The notes beneath the pieces are model-generated. The model was not told the DNA's origin. It did no database searches and worked only from the letters and a program-made list of their open reading frames with translations. Both the position numbers and the translations under genes were made by a program. A stretch of DNA of 64,000 nucleotides, from assembly GCF_010726085.1 (NCBI RefSeq), contig NZ_AP022560.1, forward strand, positions 4,588,001 through 4,652,000. Reading direction: 5' to 3'. Source of the DNA: Mycolicibacterium moriokaense (GTDB taxonomy: Bacteria; Actinomycetota; Actinomycetes; Mycobacteriales; Mycobacteriaceae). Of the stretch, positions 8,088 to 17,163 are shown piece after piece (within the stretch, counting starts at the first letter, position 1; each line of letters starts with the position of its first letter).

Positions 8088-9221
8088 TTACCGGCCCTGA
8101 TCCCAACGGTACGGCACGACAAGGGGATTGCCCGCGGTGTAAGGGCTGGGAAACTGACCAATGGTTCTCCCCCATTGCATCTCGAGCTCGGTGAGGTCGC
8201 CCTCCCAGCGCGTGCCGGTGAACAAGCCCGCATCGATTCGGCTCAGCGTGAGGTCGACGATCGCAGTCAGATTGGCATAATCGCCGCGCTGCCAGTTCTC
8301 GATGGTCTCGTTCGGGAAAGGGAACGTGGGGATCAGGCTCAGCGACCGAGTGAGACTCGGCCCCGCGGCGGCCAGGCTGCGCAGCACCGGACCGATCTGT
8401 TGCAGCTGAGCGACCAGGTTCTCTCTCGTCTTGTTGATGGTGTCAACGGTCAACGCGCAGAACTTCGCGAACTCGTCGGCGGCATTGACGAGATCGTCTC
8501 TCTGCCTGTTGAGTTCGGCGATCGCCTCAGGGATGCTCTTCAGCGCACGGTCCAACACCGGCTGACGTGTGGCGAACTTCGTGGCGAGCTGATTCAGGCT
8601 CTCCGTCGCCGCGATGATGTCGGGCGTCTGTTCATTCAGGTCTCTGGTGAACGTGTCGAGCTGACCGGCGAGGCTGCGAAGGTCCTGTTCGCGGCCGCGG
8701 AACGCCGCGCTGAACGCATCTGTGATGTCTTGGATCTGCCCGAGCCCACCGCCGTTGAGGACCGCCGACACCGCGGCCAGTGTCTGCTCGGTCGTCGGAT
8801 AGAACCCGCTGTTGGCCAAGGGGATCAGCGATCCTTCGACCAGCCGGCCGGCCGGGGGTTCGTCAGTGGGAGGGGCGAGTTCGACGTGTTGGGAGCCGAG
8901 CAGGCTGGTTTGGCCGAGCTTGGCCGTCGAGTTGGCAGGCAGGTTCACATCACCGTCGAGGGTGATCGTCAACAACGCATGCCAGTCCTGACGGTCGATC
9001 CTGGTGACGGTTCCGACCGACACGTCGGCCACGCGCACCCGCGAGTTGGGTTCGAGATTGTTCACGTCCGGCATCTGCACCTGGATGCGGAACGAACCGT
9101 CACCGCGACCCTGCGTCCCCGGCATCGGTAGCGAATTGAGCCCATGCCATTGCGCGCATCCGGTGGCGGTCAACACGCCGGCAAGGACGAGCAATATCGC
9201 GGTGACGCGACGGACGGTCAT
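8088..9221 (-). CDS. mceE: MCE family lipoprotein MceE (LprK/LprN type)
   Basis: The gene encodes 377 residues. The signal ends in a lipobox-like LTATGC, so the protein should be lipidated and anchored outside the membrane; in mce operons the fifth gene is the lipoprotein. The MlaD domain lies at about residues 45-125 (NSRVRVADVSVGTVTRI), followed by helical repeats. The start overlaps the mceD stop (ATGA). It belongs to the lipid shuttle made by the neighbouring mce genes. Confidence 0.92.
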   Translation of the reverse strand: MTVRRVTAILLVLAGVLTATGCAQWHGLNSLPMPGTQGRGDGSFRIQVQMPDVNNLEPNSRVRVADVSVGTVTRIDRQDWHALLTITLDGDVNLPANSTAKLGQTSLLGSQHVELAPPTDEPPAGRLVEGSLIPLANSGFYPTTEQTLAAVSAVLNGGGLGQIQDITDAFSAAFRGREQDLRSLAGQLDTFTRDLNEQTPDIIAATESLNQLATKFATRQPVLDRALKSIPEAIAELNRQRDDLVNAADEFAKFCALTVDTINKTRENLVAQLQQIGPVLRSLAAAGPSLTRSLSLIPTFPFPNETIENWQRGDYANLTAIVDLTLSRIDAGLFTGTRWEGDLTELEMQWGRTIGQFPSPYTAGNPLVVPYRWDQGR

Positions 9222-10531
9222 GACCCTGCCCCGTGGGGGATCATGAGACCGGGCAACCCCTCCGCGGGATCGGTGGACACCGCTCCTTCATTGGCCGCAG
9301 CTACCGCGGGCACTTCAGCGGGTAACGGCCCGGGTTGCGGAGCGGCGGGTGCGGGTGGCACGAAGTCGGGGCGCATCCACGGCTCGCTGTAGGTGATCTC
9401 GTTGGGACGGGCCTGCGCCCCGACGAAGAAATTGAAGCCCAGCGGCGGAAAGTTGTACTGACGGTTCTTCACTATCGGCGCCATGTACTGGGCGCACAGC
9501 TTGGCGGACTGCTCGGCATTGAGTCGCGATGCAGCTTGTATTGCACCACACAGGAATTCAATCGGATTAGAGAAGTTATTCACCGCCAGGGCACCCGTCA
9601 GCGCGCCATTGGCCGGTTCGTAGATGTTGTCGAAGTTGCCGATCGTCGTCGGAGCGATGTGCAACGTCTGCTTGATGTCGTCAAGGCTGCCCACCAGGGT
9701 GTTGGAGATCGAGGTCAATTTGTCGAACGAGGTACCGACGACCTCACGGTTGTCCTTGGCGAAGCTCTCTACCGCAATGGCCGCCGCATTGAGTTCCTCG
9801 ACGGCCAACGCCACTTTGTCAGGGTTGTCCGCCAATAGCGAACTGACGGTAGCGAGGTTTCCGTTGAGCCGCTCGAGGGCGCCTGCGCTGTCCTCCAATG
9901 CCGTCACCACTGTCGACAGATTGGTGAAGGTGTTGAAGATGTCGTCGCTGTGATCGCCCAACATCGAAAGCGTCTGCGACAGTTTCATTATCGTGTCGCG
10001 GATGGACCCGCCCTGACCGCGCAGGTTGTCGGCGCCGGTGTTGACGAACTCCCCCAGTGTGCTCACGGCGCCGGGCTCAGTCGGTTTGAGCAGGTCGGTC
10101 AGTCGCTGCAATTGGTCGCGGAAATCGTCCCATTCCACCGGGACCACGGTGCGGTCCTGTCCGATCACTGCGCCGTCAGCCATCACGGGGCCTCCGGTGT
10201 ATGCGGGAGTCAGCTGGATCGCGCGCCCCGTCACCAGTTGCGGCGACATGATCGCGGCTTTGGCATCGGCGGGTACCTGAACGGAGCTGTCGTATTCGAA
10301 AGTCACCTTGGCGCGATCGGGTTGCGGTTCGATCGACAGGACGCGGCCCACCGGTACCCCGAGCACCCTCACATCGTCACCGGGAAACAATCCGTTGCTG
10401 TTTTCGAAGTACGCGACAACGATGTTCTGATCAATGCGGTCCTTGATTCGGACGACGGCAAGCACGCCGCACACCAACGTGGCCACCAGAATTACTGCAA
10501 GCGCAGATCGGCTGCGTAACAACCGGTTCAC
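9218..10531 (-). CDS. mceD: MCE family protein MceD
   Basis: The protein has 437 residues from the GTG at 10531, which overlaps the mceC stop (GTGA). The longer upstream frame is the Pro-rich tail of mceC read in another frame. It has an N-terminal anchor (ALAVILVATLVCGVLAV), an MlaD domain (GLFPGDDVRVLGVPVGRVL), a helical stalk and a Pro/Ala-rich C terminus. Its role is as a subunit of the periplasmic lipid conduit. Confidence 0.92.
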   Translation of the reverse strand: MNRLLRSRSALAVILVATLVCGVLAVVRIKDRIDQNIVVAYFENSNGLFPGDDVRVLGVPVGRVLSIEPQPDRAKVTFEYDSSVQVPADAKAAIMSPQLVTGRAIQLTPAYTGGPVMADGAVIGQDRTVVPVEWDDFRDQLQRLTDLLKPTEPGAVSTLGEFVNTGADNLRGQGGSIRDTIMKLSQTLSMLGDHSDDIFNTFTNLSTVVTALEDSAGALERLNGNLATVSSLLADNPDKVALAVEELNAAAIAVESFAKDNREVVGTSFDKLTSISNTLVGSLDDIKQTLHIAPTTIGNFDNIYEPANGALTGALAVNNFSNPIEFLCGAIQAASRLNAEQSAKLCAQYMAPIVKNRQYNFPPLGFNFFVGAQARPNEITYSEPWMRPDFVPPAPAAPQPGPLPAEVPAVAAANEGAVSTDPAEGLPGLMIPHGAGS

Positions 10532-11892
10532 GGCTCTCCTCCGGACACGGGGACGAGAGGCGGCGCTTCGCCAGGTGCCTGCACGAGGAGGTCTCCCGGC
10601 GTCGGTGGGGTCGCCGACGGCGTGTTTTGTGGGCCGGCCAGGGCCGGCGGCCCCGGGGGCGGACCGCCCGGGGCGGGCGGCGGTGGGGGCTCGCGATACG
10701 GGTAGCACCCCGTTGGCCCTGGCAGCGGTATGCCCGGCGGGCCGCAACCCACGTCACCAGGGTTGCCGGTGATCGCGTCAGGGATGGTGAGCCGGGGCTC
10801 TCCACCCTGACCGGTCCGCGGATAGGGCACCGGCAGTGGCGGTGTGCCGGGCTGACCGACCTGTGGATCGGTCAACTCGCTGGGCACTTTCACGTTGGGA
10901 TCGACGCCGAGGTCAGAAAATGCTGCGTCGACGAAGGGTTGGACGAACTGGCCAGGCAACAGATTGGCGACGTAGGCCTTGAAGAACGGGCCCGACGATA
11001 CTGACTCCCCCAGTGACATCGCGTACGAGTTGAGCAGCTTGACCGCCTTGGCCAACCGGTCCTTACGGTTATCGATGATCGTCAGGACGCCATTGAGCTT
11101 TTCCAGCGCCGGTTTGAGATCGCTGCGATTGTCATCGACGAATCCCCTGAGTTCGCGCGACATCGCCGAGATGTTTGTCCAGATCTGGTCCAGGGCAGCA
11201 CTTTGCGTCTGCAGCGCCTCCAGCAGGGCGTTGGTGTCGTGGACGAGCGTTACCACCTGATCGGTGCGTTTAGCCAGCACCGCGGTGACTTTCGCGGCGT
11301 TGGCGAGTAACGACCGCATCTGTTCGTCGTGCTTGTTGATGGTCGCGGCGAAACGCGCGACACCCTCCACCGCTGTCTTCAGATGTGGGGGTGTGTCGGC
11401 AAATGTCTGTGCGATGGTGCTGAGTGAGTTCGAAAGTTGTTTGGTGTCAATACCGCTCACGGTGTTCGCCAGATCCCCCAGCGCGTCGGGCAGCTGGTAC
11501 GGCGAGAACGTCCGCTCGATCGGGATCGGCCCATCCAGTTGCCCGCTTCCGCGAGGGGTCACGTTGAGCACTTTCGAACCCAGCAGGCTCTTGGTTCTGA
11601 TGGCGGCCTCGGTGCGGTCCCCCAGGCGAATGTTGCCTGCGATCTTGAAGGTCACCAGGACTCGCGGCCCGGCCAGCCGAATGCTGGACACCTTGCCGAC
11701 CGGATACCCGGACACCTCGACACCGGCTCCGGTGAACAGCCCGCCGGCATCGGCGAAGTACGCCTGATATTCCTTGCCCTGATTGAGGAATGGCAGCTTT
11801 TGGTACTGCAGCGCCGCGGTGACGATGACCGCGGTGATCGCTGCGCCGACGATGCCGATCACCACGGGGTTGCGTTCGCTGAGAGATTTCAT
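10528..11892 (-). CDS. mceC: MCE family protein MceC
   Basis: The gene encodes 454 residues from the ATG at 11892 (MKSLSERNPVV), overlapping the mceB stop (ATGA). The anchor is IGIVGAAITAVIVTAAL. The MlaD domain is GLFTGAGVEVSGYPVGKV (about residues 40-120), followed by a coiled helical stalk. The last ~110 residues are very rich in Pro and Gly (PPPPPAPGGPPPGPP), a known feature of several MceC proteins that may help cross the cell wall. Confidence 0.92.
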   Translation of the reverse strand: MKSLSERNPVVIGIVGAAITAVIVTAALQYQKLPFLNQGKEYQAYFADAGGLFTGAGVEVSGYPVGKVSSIRLAGPRVLVTFKIAGNIRLGDRTEAAIRTKSLLGSKVLNVTPRGSGQLDGPIPIERTFSPYQLPDALGDLANTVSGIDTKQLSNSLSTIAQTFADTPPHLKTAVEGVARFAATINKHDEQMRSLLANAAKVTAVLAKRTDQVVTLVHDTNALLEALQTQSAALDQIWTNISAMSRELRGFVDDNRSDLKPALEKLNGVLTIIDNRKDRLAKAVKLLNSYAMSLGESVSSGPFFKAYVANLLPGQFVQPFVDAAFSDLGVDPNVKVPSELTDPQVGQPGTPPLPVPYPRTGQGGEPRLTIPDAITGNPGDVGCGPPGIPLPGPTGCYPYREPPPPPAPGGPPPGPPALAGPQNTPSATPPTPGDLLVQAPGEAPPLVPVSGGEP

Positions 11893-12917
11893 CGAGGTGT
11901 ACACCGCCCGCTGGCCTGGCCGGCGACCTTGACGTAAACCGGCTGGCCTCCTTTTCCGTTGAGCTTGAGCACGATCTCGCACAGGTAGAAGCTGAAGAAG
12001 TCGCCGTACAGACCCTGGCGACCCAGCGCTTGGTACTTGTCGGGAAGCGTGTTCAACAGGTTGTCTAGGTAGTCGTGGTCGGCTACCGCGATCCCCGCGG
12101 CCCGGTCCGTTTGGCGGACGACCTCACGCAAAGGTGGACGGGTCGCCGCGAGCAGATCAGCCAACGATGCCGTGCCGGCGTTGATGTGCGCGACGGCGTT
12201 GGTGATGTCGGTCTTGCGTTCGGCCAGCCCATGGACGAGTTCGGCGAGCGAGGTGACCGCCGAATCGAACCGATCACTTTGTGCCCCAATCGTAGTAAGG
12301 ACCACGTTGAGGTTGTCGACGACCTCGCCGATGAGCTGATCTCGGTCGGCAAGCGTGTTGGTGACTGCCGCTGCCTGGTCGAGGAACGATCCGATGGTGG
12401 GGCCCTGGCCCTGGAGTGCGCCGATGAGTTGGCCGCTGAGCTCGTTCACCTGCTCGGGGCTAAGCGCCCGGAAGAGCGGCCGAAAGCCACCGATGAGCGA
12501 ATCCAAGTCCAGCGCGGGTTGTGTGCGCGCCAACGGGATCGTCGCACCCGGCGCCAGCGACCGCAGACCACCGGCCCCCTCTTCCAGTGCGACGAAGCGG
12601 CCCCCGAATAGGTTGTCGTACCGGATGACCGCGCGGGTGCCCTCGGTGAGCACGACGGTGTCATCGGTGTCGAATCTGACGTGCACGGTGGCGTCGTCGT
12701 CGACAGTGATGGATTCGACCTTGCCAACCTCGACTCCGGCGATGCGCACCATGTCGCCGTCGCGCAAGCCCGACACGTTGCTGAATACCGCCGTGTAGGT
12801 CTTGCCCTCCCCGAAACGGAACTGCGCGAAAACCGCTAGCAGAATAAAGGTTCCGAGTACGCATACCGTCATGAAGACGCCCAACCGCCAGGCCGCCGCC
12901 CTGAAGTTTCCTCTCAT
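11889..12917 (-). CDS. mceB: MCE family protein MceB
   Basis: The protein has 342 residues from MRGNFRAAAWRLG at 12917, with an ATGA overlap onto the mceA stop. The frame extending further upstream is a shadow of mceA. The anchor is VFMTVCVLGTFILLAVF and the MlaD domain is GLRDGDMVRIAGVEVGKVE. The length matches MceB, the shortest of the family, which lacks a Pro-rich tail. It is part of the same lipid-import complex. Confidence 0.92.
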   Translation of the reverse strand: MRGNFRAAAWRLGVFMTVCVLGTFILLAVFAQFRFGEGKTYTAVFSNVSGLRDGDMVRIAGVEVGKVESITVDDDATVHVRFDTDDTVVLTEGTRAVIRYDNLFGGRFVALEEGAGGLRSLAPGATIPLARTQPALDLDSLIGGFRPLFRALSPEQVNELSGQLIGALQGQGPTIGSFLDQAAAVTNTLADRDQLIGEVVDNLNVVLTTIGAQSDRFDSAVTSLAELVHGLAERKTDITNAVAHINAGTASLADLLAATRPPLREVVRQTDRAAGIAVADHDYLDNLLNTLPDKYQALGRQGLYGDFFSFYLCEIVLKLNGKGGQPVYVKVAGQASGRCTPR

Positions 12918-14281
12918 GGCGTCGGCGCTCCCGCCTGAGCTAACGGCTCCGGCGTCGCCGGTGGCACACCGGGCCACAACGGAACTCCCCCAGGTCCGTA
13001 CAGCGGGGCACCGTAGGGTGGCGCACCGGGATAGGGCACCGGTCCGATCGCAGGCCCTGGAATGCATTGCCGGATGCTGGGCCGTTCGGGTACCGCACGG
13101 GTGACCGGGAAGAAGTTGACCCAACACGGGTGTCCGATACCGGGGTTGGGTCGGAAGTCCACCCCGGTGCCCCATCCGGTGTTTGTCACGAGCTGCCGAA
13201 CCGGGAAGTTCTTGGAGGCATCGGGCAGCGATCCGCACCCGGGTTGCCCGCCGGGGCCGCCCTTGGCGGCGATGATCGGCAGGTTCTGCGGGAACTGGTA
13301 CGGATCGTTGCCGCCCAGGAGCGCGATGTCGAGTTGGATGGATCTGCCGTCGCGACCGCCCCACACCTCATAGCCGCCGTTCTCCAGGAACCAGGTCGCC
13401 CCCTGCAGCCAGCAGGTGTAGATCGGGTCGTACTTGTGCAGCAGGGCCGTCGTCGGGGCGAGTGTGTTGACGGCGTCGGCCAGACTGTCCTTGCTGGTGG
13501 TGAGCAGCTGGGTTCCTGACTGTGCAAATCCGGTCACGTTGAGCAGCAACGTGTCCAGCGCGGCGCTGTGCGCGACCACGGTGTCGCTGGTGGTGCTCGC
13601 GGCGTCCAGAATCGAGATGATGTCGTCGGCGACCGCGGCGTAGGTGTCGTTGAGGTTCTTGAACGATCGCCAGTCGGCACGCATGATGTCGCTGCGTTCG
13701 TTGACTGCGGTCAGGACCTGGTTGAGTGCGGTGGCGGCCTCGCCCATTCGCGGCCCCTGGCCGCGTACCGCGTCCGCGACTGCCGTCAGGACGGCATTGA
13801 TTTTCGCGGGATCCACCATGCGCAGCAGATCGACGATGTTCTCGAAGATCGTGTTCACCTCGGTACTGACGTTCTTCGAGATCAGCACGGCGCCAGCGGC
13901 CAACCTCTCCGTGCTGGGATTTTCCGGCGGAACGAGGTCGACGAATTTGGAGCCAAAGGCCGTGGTAGCCGAGATCTGGGCTTCGACGTTCGCGGGGATG
14001 CGCGAGATTTGATCGGGCTCGATCTCGAGCAGCAATCTGACTGGCCCGTTGCCGCCTTCGATGTGTCCAACACGGCCGACTTGTACGCCGCGCATCTTGA
14101 CGCGTGCGCCGGTCTCCATCACCAGCCCGGCGCGGTCGGCGGTCAACGTCACGGGCACATACGAACTGAACGTCCCGCTGAACGCCACGGCGGTGGCAGC
14201 GACGAACATGGCCAGTACCATCAACAGCGCCAACGCCCACCAGGCGTTGTGCAGTCGGTGCTCGCCGGCCCTGGCTTTCAT
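12914..14281 (-). CDS. mceA: MCE family protein MceA
   Basis: The protein has 455 residues from the ATG at 14281. A TTG two codons upstream at 14287 would overlap the yrbEB stop (TTGA) and is the alternative start. It has an anchor (WALALLMVLAMFVAATAVAF) and an MlaD domain (GLVMETGARVKMRGVQVGRV), then a helical region. The C-terminal domain holds several Cys residues (YTCWLQ, QPGCGS, GHPCWV, RQCIPG) and a Pro-rich end. This is the first substrate-binding subunit after the two permease genes. Confidence 0.92.
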   Translation of the reverse strand: MKARAGEHRLHNAWWALALLMVLAMFVAATAVAFSGTFSSYVPVTLTADRAGLVMETGARVKMRGVQVGRVGHIEGGNGPVRLLLEIEPDQISRIPANVEAQISATTAFGSKFVDLVPPENPSTERLAAGAVLISKNVSTEVNTIFENIVDLLRMVDPAKINAVLTAVADAVRGQGPRMGEAATALNQVLTAVNERSDIMRADWRSFKNLNDTYAAVADDIISILDAASTTSDTVVAHSAALDTLLLNVTGFAQSGTQLLTTSKDSLADAVNTLAPTTALLHKYDPIYTCWLQGATWFLENGGYEVWGGRDGRSIQLDIALLGGNDPYQFPQNLPIIAAKGGPGGQPGCGSLPDASKNFPVRQLVTNTGWGTGVDFRPNPGIGHPCWVNFFPVTRAVPERPSIRQCIPGPAIGPVPYPGAPPYGAPLYGPGGVPLWPGVPPATPEPLAQAGAPTP

Positions 14282-14283
14282 CG

Positions 14284-15147
14284 TCAACCCGCCAGGTTGA
14301 AGTTGCCGGACTGCCCGTAAACGGCCAGCGAGATCAGGACGATCTCGACGGCGGCCACGACCATCGAGGTACGCACCGCCCGGCCCACCGCCTCACCGAC
14401 GCCGGCGGGACCCCCGCGGGCCGTGAAGCCGTAATAGGTGTGGACGAGCATGATCACCACGGTGATGGCGACCGACTGCAGGAATGACCACACCAGGTCG
14501 GTCGGGTTGAGGAAGGTGTTGAAGTAGTGGTCGTAAACACCCGAACCCTGGCCGTAAATGGCGGTGGTTCCGGTGCGCGCAGCCAAGAAGGCCATCATGG
14601 TCGCGATGCAGAACAGCGGGATGACCACGATCACTCCTGCGAGCACCCGCGTGGCGGCCAGGTAGGTGATGCTTCGAATTCCGATGACCTCGAGCGCGTC
14701 GATCTCCTCGTTGATGCGCATCGCGCCCAGCTGCGCGGTGGCACCGGCCCCGATCGTGGCCGATAACGCAACCGCGGTGGTGCCGGGCACGATCAGACGC
14801 ACGTTGAAGAACGCCGACGCGAATCCGGTGAGTGCCTCGACGCCAATGGAAGCGAACTGGTTATAGCCCTGCACGGCGACCAGCGCGCCGGTGGTCATCG
14901 TGAGGAAGGCGACGATCGCCACCGTCCCGCCCACCACGGCCAGAGCTCCCACGCCCAAACCCATTTGAGCGATCAGGCGCAGCTGTTCGGCAGGGTATCG
15001 CCGGATGGCTTCGGGAATGGCGGTCAACGTTGTGGCGTAGAAGCGGGATTGTTCGCCCAGCTGATTCCAGCCACCGGCCACCCTCTCGGCTGCCTGGCGC
15101 AGCCGATGGTGCACTCGACTGGGCACGGCCTGAGTCATCGCGGCCAT
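14284..15147 (-). CDS. yrbEB: YrbEB-type MCE permease subunit
   Basis: The gene encodes 287 residues with five to six hydrophobic segments and the MlaE/YrbE signature around INEEIDALEVIGIRS (the E-x-D-A-L-x-x-x-G-I loop). It forms the inner-membrane permease pair with YrbEA, probably energised by an MceG (Mkl) ATPase encoded elsewhere, since no ATPase gene lies in this operon. The start at 15147 is one base from the yrbEA stop; an internal ATG at 15138 is possible. Confidence 0.93.
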   Translation of the reverse strand: MAAMTQAVPSRVHHRLRQAAERVAGGWNQLGEQSRFYATTLTAIPEAIRRYPAEQLRLIAQMGLGVGALAVVGGTVAIVAFLTMTTGALVAVQGYNQFASIGVEALTGFASAFFNVRLIVPGTTAVALSATIGAGATAQLGAMRINEEIDALEVIGIRSITYLAATRVLAGVIVVIPLFCIATMMAFLAARTGTTAIYGQGSGVYDHYFNTFLNPTDLVWSFLQSVAITVVIMLVHTYYGFTARGGPAGVGEAVGRAVRTSMVVAAVEIVLISLAVYGQSGNFNLAG

Positions 15148-15148
15148 G

Positions 15149-15916
15149 TCACTGCACCGTGAACTGGATGCCGACGGCGGTGACGATCACGTTGATGGCG
15201 AACAGCACCATGAACGTGAAGACGACCGTCTCATTGACCGCATTGCCCACGCCGGCGGGCCCGCCGCCGACGGAAATGCCCTTGTAGCAGGCGATCAGCC
15301 CTGCGGCCAGCCCGAACAACGTGGCCTTGGTCAGCGAGACCAGAACGTCGGCGACACCGGTCAGCAGGGTCATTCCGGCTATGAAGGCACCGGCCGAGAC
15401 GTGCTGAATGAACACGCAGAAGAAGAACGCCCCGGCGAGACCGGCGATGATGACCGTCGAGGAAAGGGCCAGCGCCACAGTCGTTGCCGCCAGCACCCGC
15501 GGCACAACCAACACTTGGATGGGGTTGATGCCCATCACTTTCATGGCGTCGAGTTCTTCTCGTATGGTGCGCGCCCCCAGGTCGGCACACATCGCCGTCG
15601 CGCCGGCGCCCGACACGACGAGCACCGTCACGATGGGACCGATTTGGTTGACGGTGCCGATGGCAGCCCCGGTTCCGGCGAAATCTGCGGCGCCGAACTC
15701 GGTCAGCAGGATGTTGAACGTGAACACCAGCAGTACCGAGTACGGCAGTGTAAGCATCAGCGCCGGAAGTACCGACACCCGCGCGACGAACCAGGTTTGC
15801 AGGACGTACTCGCGCCAGGCAAAGGGCGGCTTGACCATGGCGATCAACGTGTCAGCCGCCATGGCGAAGAAGCCGCCCAACGCACCGAACGGCTTGGCGG
15901 CCAACGTCATCGCCAC
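15149..15916 (-). CDS. yrbEA: YrbEA-type MCE permease subunit, first gene of the mce operon
   Basis: The protein has 255 residues with the MlaE signature IREELDAMKVMGINPIQ (about residue 120) and five hydrophobic segments. The GTG at 15916 has a GGGAGG ribosome binding site eight bases upstream; the ATG two codons later is spaced too far. It opens the eight-gene unit yrbEA-yrbEB-mceA-F, which is intact and typical. The divergent TetR gene about 590 bp away is the likely regulator. Confidence 0.93.
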   Translation of the reverse strand: MAMTLAAKPFGALGGFFAMAADTLIAMVKPPFAWREYVLQTWFVARVSVLPALMLTLPYSVLLVFTFNILLTEFGAADFAGTGAAIGTVNQIGPIVTVLVVSGAGATAMCADLGARTIREELDAMKVMGINPIQVLVVPRVLAATTVALALSSTVIIAGLAGAFFFCVFIQHVSAGAFIAGMTLLTGVADVLVSLTKATLFGLAAGLIACYKGISVGGGPAGVGNAVNETVVFTFMVLFAINVIVTAVGIQFTVQ

Positions 15917-16504
15917 GAGTCAGCCCTCCCGTCGCCAAAACGGATATCCGGCGGGTCGTCGACCTAGAGGATTCGCCGGCGCCCGGATCTCACCGTCCGT
16001 CAACACCGCCGAAACGTATCGACTCCGAAGTGGGAGTTGCTGCTCCAATCGGAGGGATATCGGTCCTCCTTTGGAGAAGGCTGTCAAGACGATCGCCAAT
16101 CAGCACATCCGCCCGGCGTACCGTCGCGGCATCGAAGACTATGCCTTGCAGGAGATTCGGTATGTCACACCCATGGAAATCAATAAGCATCTTTCTTCCC
16201 TGCGCAATGCCTGTCGACCAGGTGGGCAACCAGCTCCGGGCCCGAGTCCTACACTTTGCCGCCGACGCCGGGAAATTCGTCGACGATATGCGCATCGAGG
16301 GGAAGGCGGCGCATTCCGACAGCTGGTTTGAGTGGCGGATGGCCTACCGGCCTGGTCCGCCCGGTCTGCGTTATGGCTCAGCTTGCGGGACAGGCGACAC
16401 CATCTCACGGTCGCCGCGCTAGCAATTGCGAATTGACCACGGTGTCCGTTAACGGCCATGTCACCCGGTAGAATCGCAGAACATCGATTCACTGGGGGTA
16501 GGAC
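15917..16504. other. Divergent intergenic region between the mce operon and tetR, no gene seen
   Basis: These 588 bases separate two divergent units. The frames in it have no recognisable protein features or good ribosome binding sites. It should hold the mce promoter and the tetR promoter; a palindrome near the tetR end is listed separately. Confidence 0.5.
16446..16455. promoter_or_regulatory. 10-bp palindrome in front of tetR, possible autoregulatory operator
   Basis: CCGTTAACGG is a perfect palindrome about 50 bp upstream of the TetR coding region, in the divergent mce-tetR region. This is where a TetR regulator often binds its own promoter. It is short, so chance cannot be excluded. Confidence 0.35.
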
Positions 16505-17110
16505 ATCCGCGCAGTATCAGCCGAACCGGGCACAGGAACGCGTAAACGCGACCCGGAACGCAAGAACAGAATCCTCGAGGCTGCGGCCGACCTCGTCGCC
16601 CGAAAAGGCTTCCACGCCGTCTCAATTGCGGAAATCGGAGCCGCGGCGGGCATCACCGGGTCCGGTATCTACCGCCACTTCGACAGCAAATCGGCCGTCC
16701 TGGTGGCGCTCTTCGACCGAGTGATCGACGATTTGCTTCGCGACGAACAGCAGATCCTCGACACCGTGACCGACCTTGGATCCGCCCTGGATCAGCTGAT
16801 CGCCGGTCAAGTGGAGTTCGTCGTCGGCGATCGTGAACTGGCCCAGGTCTACTACAACGAGATCAACAACCTGCCGGACGAGGACCGGCGGCGGCTGCGC
16901 CGTAAGCAACGGCTCTACCTCGAGGAATGGGTCCACCTCGTCAACGAGATGCGTGCCGACCTCACCGATACGGAAGCGCGGACCGTCGTGCATGCGGTGA
17001 TCGGGGCGATTCAGTCCCCGCTGTTCCACAACGTTGGCCTACCCGAGGATCGGCTTCGCGCCATCCTCACAGATGCCGCCCGGGCGGTTCTGGGTATCGG
17101 CCGCGAGTGA
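16505..17110 (+). CDS. TetR/AcrR regulator, probable mce operon repressor, with ATC as the likely start
   Basis: The frame encodes a full TetR HTH (NRILEAAADLVARKGFHAV, then GITGSGIYRHFDSK) followed by a helical ligand domain. The reading frame opens after a TAG at 16499 and has no ATG, GTG or TTG until a GTG at 16703, which would delete the whole DNA-binding domain. A ribosome-binding-like GGGGGTAGG precedes the ATC at 16505. Starting there gives 201 residues, the normal TetR length, so ATC initiation, a sequencing error at this codon, or a recent loss of the start are the options. Its position divergent to the mce operon suggests local control of lipid import. Confidence 0.75.
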   Translation: MRAVSAEPGTGTRKRDPERKNRILEAAADLVARKGFHAVSIAEIGAAAGITGSGIYRHFDSKSAVLVALFDRVIDDLLRDEQQILDTVTDLGSALDQLIAGQVEFVVGDRELAQVYYNEINNLPDEDRRRLRRKQRLYLEEWVHLVNEMRADLTDTEARTVVHAVIGAIQSPLFHNVGLPEDRLRAILTDAARAVLGIGRE

Positions 17111-17152
17111 GCGGAGTCGGGCGCCGACAAGAGTCAACGCCCGACTCCGCTC
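17109..17152. terminator. Strong bidirectional terminator hairpin
   Basis: A perfect 15-bp stem (starting GAGCGGAGTCGG) with a 14-base loop begins at the tetR stop codon and ends just before the stop of the convergent membrane-protein gene. It is followed by CCCC rather than a U run. Confidence 0.8.
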
Positions 17153-17163
17153 CCCCAATGGCG

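Noticed and set aside
15990..16422. Open frames on both strands between the mce operon and tetR
   Set aside because: No recognisable motif, no start signal, and unusual composition; the region is better seen as regulatory.
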